From contig NZ_BOMY01000064.1 of the NCBI RefSeq assembly GCF_016862435.1, positions 62,001-126,000 on the forward strand: a DNA stretch of 64,000 nucleotides, written 5' to 3'. Of this stretch, positions 60,610 through 64,000 are shown one piece after another (position 1 is the first letter of the stretch; every line of letters starts with the position of its first letter). Both the position numbers and the translations under genes were made by a program. The notes beneath the pieces are model-generated. The model worked only from the letters and a program-made list of their open reading frames with translations. It had not been told where the DNA came from and did not search any database. The stretch comes from Paractinoplanes tereljensis. GTDB lineage: Bacteria; Actinomycetota; Actinomycetes; Mycobacteriales; Micromonosporaceae.

Positions 60610-62189
60610 TCAGCGGACCTCGAGCTCCCATAACGAGTCGCCGTAGTCGGTCGAGCGCTGGGTGCAGTAGATCCGCACGTAACGGGCGGAGAGCTTCGCG
60701 ACCTTGACACTGGTCTCGCCGGCTTGGCCGTTGGTGGTGCTGTAGACCGTTTTCCAGGCCGTGCCGTCGGTCGACAGCTCCACCCGGTACGCCGTGGCGT
60801 GGGCGTTCTCCCAGTTCAGCCGGATCTCGCTGATAGGCCAGGTGGTGCCGAGGTCGACCCGTAACCACTGGGGGTCGCTGAATCCGCTGCTCCAGCGTGT
60901 TCCCGGGTCGCCGTCGATCGCGTACGACGGCTGCCGGGCCAGCCCGGTGCCCTCCATGCTCGAGGCGGTGGCTGTGCCGTCCAGCGCGAGGTTGCGCCCA
61001 GAAGTGTTGGCCGGTGCCGATGAGGCGGCCGGGGTTGGGCGGGTCGAGGCCGGGCGGGTCGGTTGTGGTGACGACGAGGACGGCGAGGACGACGGTGGCG
61101 TGTCGGGGATCGGGGCTGCGGGGTGCGGTGAGCCGGCAGCGGGCTGGTCGCCGGTGGTTCCCGGATTGGCCGAGGGTGTCCCGGTCGCCGGCGAGCTGAC
61201 GGATTGCGGAACGCTGTCGTCGCCGCTGGGGAACAGGCGGTAGCCGGCCAGGCCGGCGGCGAGAAGGGCGACGACGGCGAGTGCGATGATGCCCAGGCGC
61301 TTGATCCGCCGCGCCGGTGGGCGGGGTGGTTCGGTCGGTGGCGCGGGGGCCGGTTCGGCCACGGCCAGTAGCAGGTCGAGCAGTTCCCGAGCGGTCGGGC
61401 GTTCGGCCGGGTCTTTGGCCAGGGTCCGGGCGACGATGAGGCGTAGCGGCATGGGTAGGCCGTCCAGCGCCGGTGGCTGTGTCAGGATCCGCATTGCGGT
61501 GGCCGGCGGTGAGTCTCCGCCGAACGGTGTGCGGCCGGTGCCGGCGAAGGTGACGACCGCGCCCCAGGCGAAGATGTCGGAGGCGGGGCCGACCCGCAGC
61601 CCGGGATCCTCGTCGAAGCGTTCCGGTGCCATGTATGCGGCCGTCCCGACCAGCTGATCGGTACCGGTGTGCTGACTGGTGGCTTCCAGCGGCTGAGCGA
61701 TGCCGAAGTCGATCACCTTGAGGCCGCCCAGTGCGAAGAGCACGTTGGCCGGCTTGAGGTCGCGGTGGATGACCCCGGCTCCGTGGATCGCGGTCAGCGC
61801 GGTGGCGATGCCGACGGCCGCACTGTGCAGCGCGCTCTCGGCGAGCGGGCCCTGCTCACGGACCACGGTGGACAGGTTTGGCCCGTCGACGTACTCGACG
61901 ACCAGGTACGGCGGGTCGTGGTCGACGTCGGCGTCGAGCACCTCAGCCGTGCAGAACGGCGGCACCTGCCGGGCCCGGGTGACCTCGCTGCGGAACCGGC
62001 CGAGGAACTCCTCGTTGTGGGCGAGGTCGGACCGTACCACTTTGATCGCCACCAGCCGGCCCTGCGGCGTGCGCCCAGGAACACCGTGCCCATGCCACCC
62101 GAGCCGAGGCGGGCGAGCAACTGGTGAACGCCCAGGTGGTCTGGATCGTTCGCGCCCAACGGCTGCCTCGACACGATGCTTTCCCCCAC
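60610..62189 (-). pseudogene. Ser/Thr protein kinase with discoidin-like domain, one frameshift
   Basis: From GTG 62189: VHQLLARLGSGGMGTVFLG (P-loop), then a missing base near 62073 shifts the frame; it resumes as RTPQGRLVAIKVVRSD with the catalytic Lys. Further on are IHRDLKPANVLF, VIDFGIAQPL, GTAAYMAPERF, one transmembrane helix (IIALAVVALLAAGLAGYRLF), a Pro/Ser-rich linker and a C-terminal F5/8-type C (CBM32-like) domain (WLRVDLGTTWPISEIRLNWE). Otherwise complete: an actinobacterial PknB-type receptor kinase with an external sugar-binding-like domain. Sequencing error is possible. Confidence 0.8.
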
Positions 62190-62249
62190 GGTCTCGATCG
62201 ATGCCGGGGTGCACAGTATCTGGTCGCGGCGAGCCGCGAGGCCCCATGA

Positions 62250-62450
62250 TCACGTCACTTCGCGGGCGGCGTCGACGATTACGCCGCGTAGCCAGCGGTG
62301 GGCCGCGCCGGCGGCGTTCACAGGATGCCACCACAGGGCGAGCTTCAACGGAGCGACCGGGACCGGGCACGGCAGGACCCGGACCGGCTCGACGGCGGCG
62401 AGCAGGTCGGCGACCCGGCGCTGGATGAGGGCGACGCGGTGCCGACGATG
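62250..62450 (-). pseudogene. C-terminal end of a LysR-family regulator
   Basis: The frame contains VRVLPCPVPVAPLKLALWWHP and AGAAHRWLRGVIVDAA, the usual ending of LysR effector domains. The upstream part is missing. It is not contiguous with the LysR start at 43464. Confidence 0.55.
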
Positions 62451-62471
62451 AGTGCCGGGAGCGTCCAGTAG

Positions 62472-62775
62472 CTGGAGTTCTACCTCGGCGGCGGCATCGC
62501 CGCGGCACAGCAGGTGCTTCCCGCGATGACCGAACGCGGCGCCGGGACGATCCTGTCCACCACCGGCGGATTCTCCGCCAACCCCGGCATGATGCGGACC
62601 TTCGGCAACATCACCATCGGTGCCGGCAGCCTGCGGACGTACGCCCTCAGCCTGAACGCCGCCGTCGCCGAACACGGCGTTAACGTGGCGTACGTCCCGC
62701 TGAGCGTCTGAATCGCCACGGCGGCACGGAAACCCAGCCCGACACCATCGCCGAGCACTACTGGACCGTCCACAC
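62472..62775 (+). pseudogene. Short-chain dehydrogenase internal fragment
   Basis: The frame reads YLGGGIAAAQQVLPAMTERG, GTILSTTGGFSANPGMM and TYALSLNAAVAEHGVNVAYV before a stop at 62709. A second frame carries TIAEHYWTVHTERNGADHP. The cofactor-binding part and the usual Tyr-x3-Lys are absent. It joins the LysR end at about 62470. Confidence 0.6.
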
Positions 62776-62814
62776 CGAGCGAAACGGCGCCGACCACCCG
62801 CACGTTGCCCTTCA

Positions 62815-62911
62815 GCGCCCACGACAGCAACACCCTGAGCCCGGGAGCTGGATTGGTGGTTTCGCCGCATGAGCCGCCGCCTACCGACTGATGCGTACCG
62901 ACGTCCGATGA
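62815..62911 (+). pseudogene. Tail of ABC-2 permease, second copy
   Basis: The DNA CCCACGACAGCA...CACCCT followed by a GCTGGTCTTCGCCGCATG-like run and CTACCGACTGATGCG matches the last ~115 bases of the permease gene at 12525-13343, minus about 20 bases. The end decodes to YRLMRTDVR and stop, against YRLMRTDA and stop in the parent. It is the right-hand mark of the decayed duplicate block. Confidence 0.75.
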
Positions 62912-62968
62912 ACGGTCATTCGTGACATTTCCTGCGGTGTCCTATCAGGACGATGATACCCTGCCGCC

Positions 62969-64000
62969 GTGCGTAGTCGATCACGGTACACATTGGTTTT
63001 GGCTGTGTTCGTTGCCGCAGTCGTGGTGGTCGCGGTGGTGGTCGTCGCGGGCAGGACGAGTCCGCACTCGGTCGCGAGCGGGACGAGTCCGCAGTCAGCT
63101 GCGTCGAGTGCGGTGCCAATCGCGAGGCCTCATTCGCTGTACCGCGTCGTCTGCGATCTGAACGGCAAGGAAATCTCGTCGTTGAAGTCCGGCTGCACTC
63201 CCGCCGTGGCCGCCAGGGTCGAGGGCGGACCCGCGGTCGAACTCGCTGACGTCAACCAGACCTACGACAACTTGGGCGCCGCCTACAACTTCCTTGCCAC
63301 GTATCTGGGCCGGGATTCCGTCGACGGGAACGGCATTCCGCTCAGGGCGCTGGTCCGCGCCTGCGACGGAACGAGCTGCCCGGTCGCGGGCAGCTTCTGG
63401 GCGACCGACCATTTCGTCGTCGGCGACGACATCGCGGCCGGCGACGACATCGCAACCCACGAGCTGACGCACGGCATCATCGACTACACGTCGAACCTCG
63501 CCTACACCTTCCAGTCCGGCGCGATCAACGAATCGTTCGCGGACATCTTCGGCGAGTTCGAGGACCAGGTCACCGCGGTCCCGGGCACCAACGACCAGCC
63601 GAAGAACGACTGGCTGTTCGGCGAGGACCAGGCCCGCTACCAACCGGTGCGCAGCCTGGCCGACCCCACCAGGGCGTTGGGCCGAAACGGCTACCGCTCG
63701 CCGGACAGGATGCACTCGCCCCACTACTTCGTGTCCGCAGCCGACATCGACCCGGGCTCACCGGACGACAGCGGTGGAGTGCACTACAACAGCGGCGTCG
63801 GGAACAAGGCCGCCTGGCTGATCGCCGCGCCCGGCATCCACGTGTTCAACGGGCAGCGGGTAACCGGGATCGGCATTCCCAAGGCCGCCCGGATCTACTA
63901 CCGCGTCTTGCAGACGCTGCCGTCGGCGGCCAACTACCCCGACCTGGCTGACGCACTGACCACCTCCTGCGCCTACCTCTCGGCGCACCAAACCGAGGGC
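62969..64000 (+). CDS. Thermolysin-type (M4) metalloprotease, 3' partial
   Basis: Open from GTG 62969 to the window end (344 codons). One N-terminal hydrophobic segment (TLVLAVFVAAVVVVAVVVV) acts as signal or anchor, followed by a Ser-rich linker. Zinc motif HELTH at residues 164-168, third ligand Glu188 (NESFADIFGE); the 24-residue spacing equals that of thermolysin (142/166). Proton-donor His272 in GGVHYNSGVGNKAAW. There is no FTP/PepSY propeptide, and only ~110 residues precede HELTH after the anchor. No clear ribosome site. Confidence 0.85.
   Translation, partial: MRSRSRYTLVLAVFVAAVVVVAVVVVAGRTSPHSVASGTSPQSAASSAVPIARPHSLYRVVCDLNGKEISSLKSGCTPAVAARVEGGPAVELADVNQTYDNLGAAYNFLATYLGRDSVDGNGIPLRALVRACDGTSCPVAGSFWATDHFVVGDDIAAGDDIATHELTHGIIDYTSNLAYTFQSGAINESFADIFGEFEDQVTAVPGTNDQPKNDWLFGEDQARYQPVRSLADPTRALGRNGYRSPDRMHSPHYFVSAADIDPGSPDDSGGVHYNSGVGNKAAWLIAAPGIHVFNGQRVTGIGIPKAARIYYRVLQTLPSAANYPDLADALTTSCAYLSAHQTEG

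Noticed and set aside
1..64000. CRISPR arrays, tRNA or rRNA genes, riboswitches
   Set aside because: No regularly spaced short repeats, cloverleaf candidates or known aptamer cores were noticed; hairpins seen are simple stems.

Overview
The window is very GC-rich, uses many GTG starts, and is dense with TetR, MarR, LacI and ROK regulators, secreted glycoside hydrolases and ATGA/GTGA-coupled operons. This points to a soil actinomycete, most likely Micromonosporaceae (Actinoplanes-like). That assignment rests on composition and gene content only. No rRNA, tRNA or CRISPR array was seen.

Layout. (1) 1-3323: an operon of four exported or membrane proteins with YtkA/CopC-like beta-sandwich features, function unknown. 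(2) 3348-5300: a divergent metallo-beta-lactamase (MBL)/TetR pair in which the hydrolase is frameshifted, then a universal-stress-protein fragment. (3) 5358-13343: a MacAB-like tripartite exporter with a lipoprotein, an OmpR-type two-component system, and a second BcrA/DrrA-like ABC exporter. CTGAT-N6-CTGAT repeats lie in two of its promoter regions. (4) 13415-14551: pieces of sugar-utilisation genes and a dehydrogenase. (5) 14591-33258: a galactomannan-utilisation locus with two secreted GH5 mannanases, a GH2 beta-mannosidase, a GH36 alpha-galactosidase, an SGNH esterase, an Opp-type importer, ROK and LacI regulators, and a LacI-like protein without a DNA-binding domain. Three of its promoters share one 19-bp motif. 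(6) 33349-57226: a series of small regulator-plus-enzyme modules, many with a clear palindrome in the divergent promoter, mixed with decayed genes. (7) 57598-62911: Tn3-type transposase debris and a second, decayed copy of the 3.3-13.3 kb region (MBL/TetR pair, both ABC permease tails, a shared hairpin), with a frameshifted Ser/Thr kinase inside. (8) 62969-end: a thermolysin-type secreted protease that runs off the window.

Mannan logic: the secreted mannanases and esterase cut galactomannan outside the cell, the Opp-type importer takes up oligosaccharides, and the cytoplasmic alpha-galactosidase and beta-mannosidase finish them, probably under LacI/ROK control. The exporter block looks like an envelope-stress or antibiotic-efflux system under its own two-component control.

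Many genes carry single-base frameshifts or nonsense changes. Some could be assembly errors, but the number of truncated fragments and two-copy remnants argues for real decay in a recombination-prone region.
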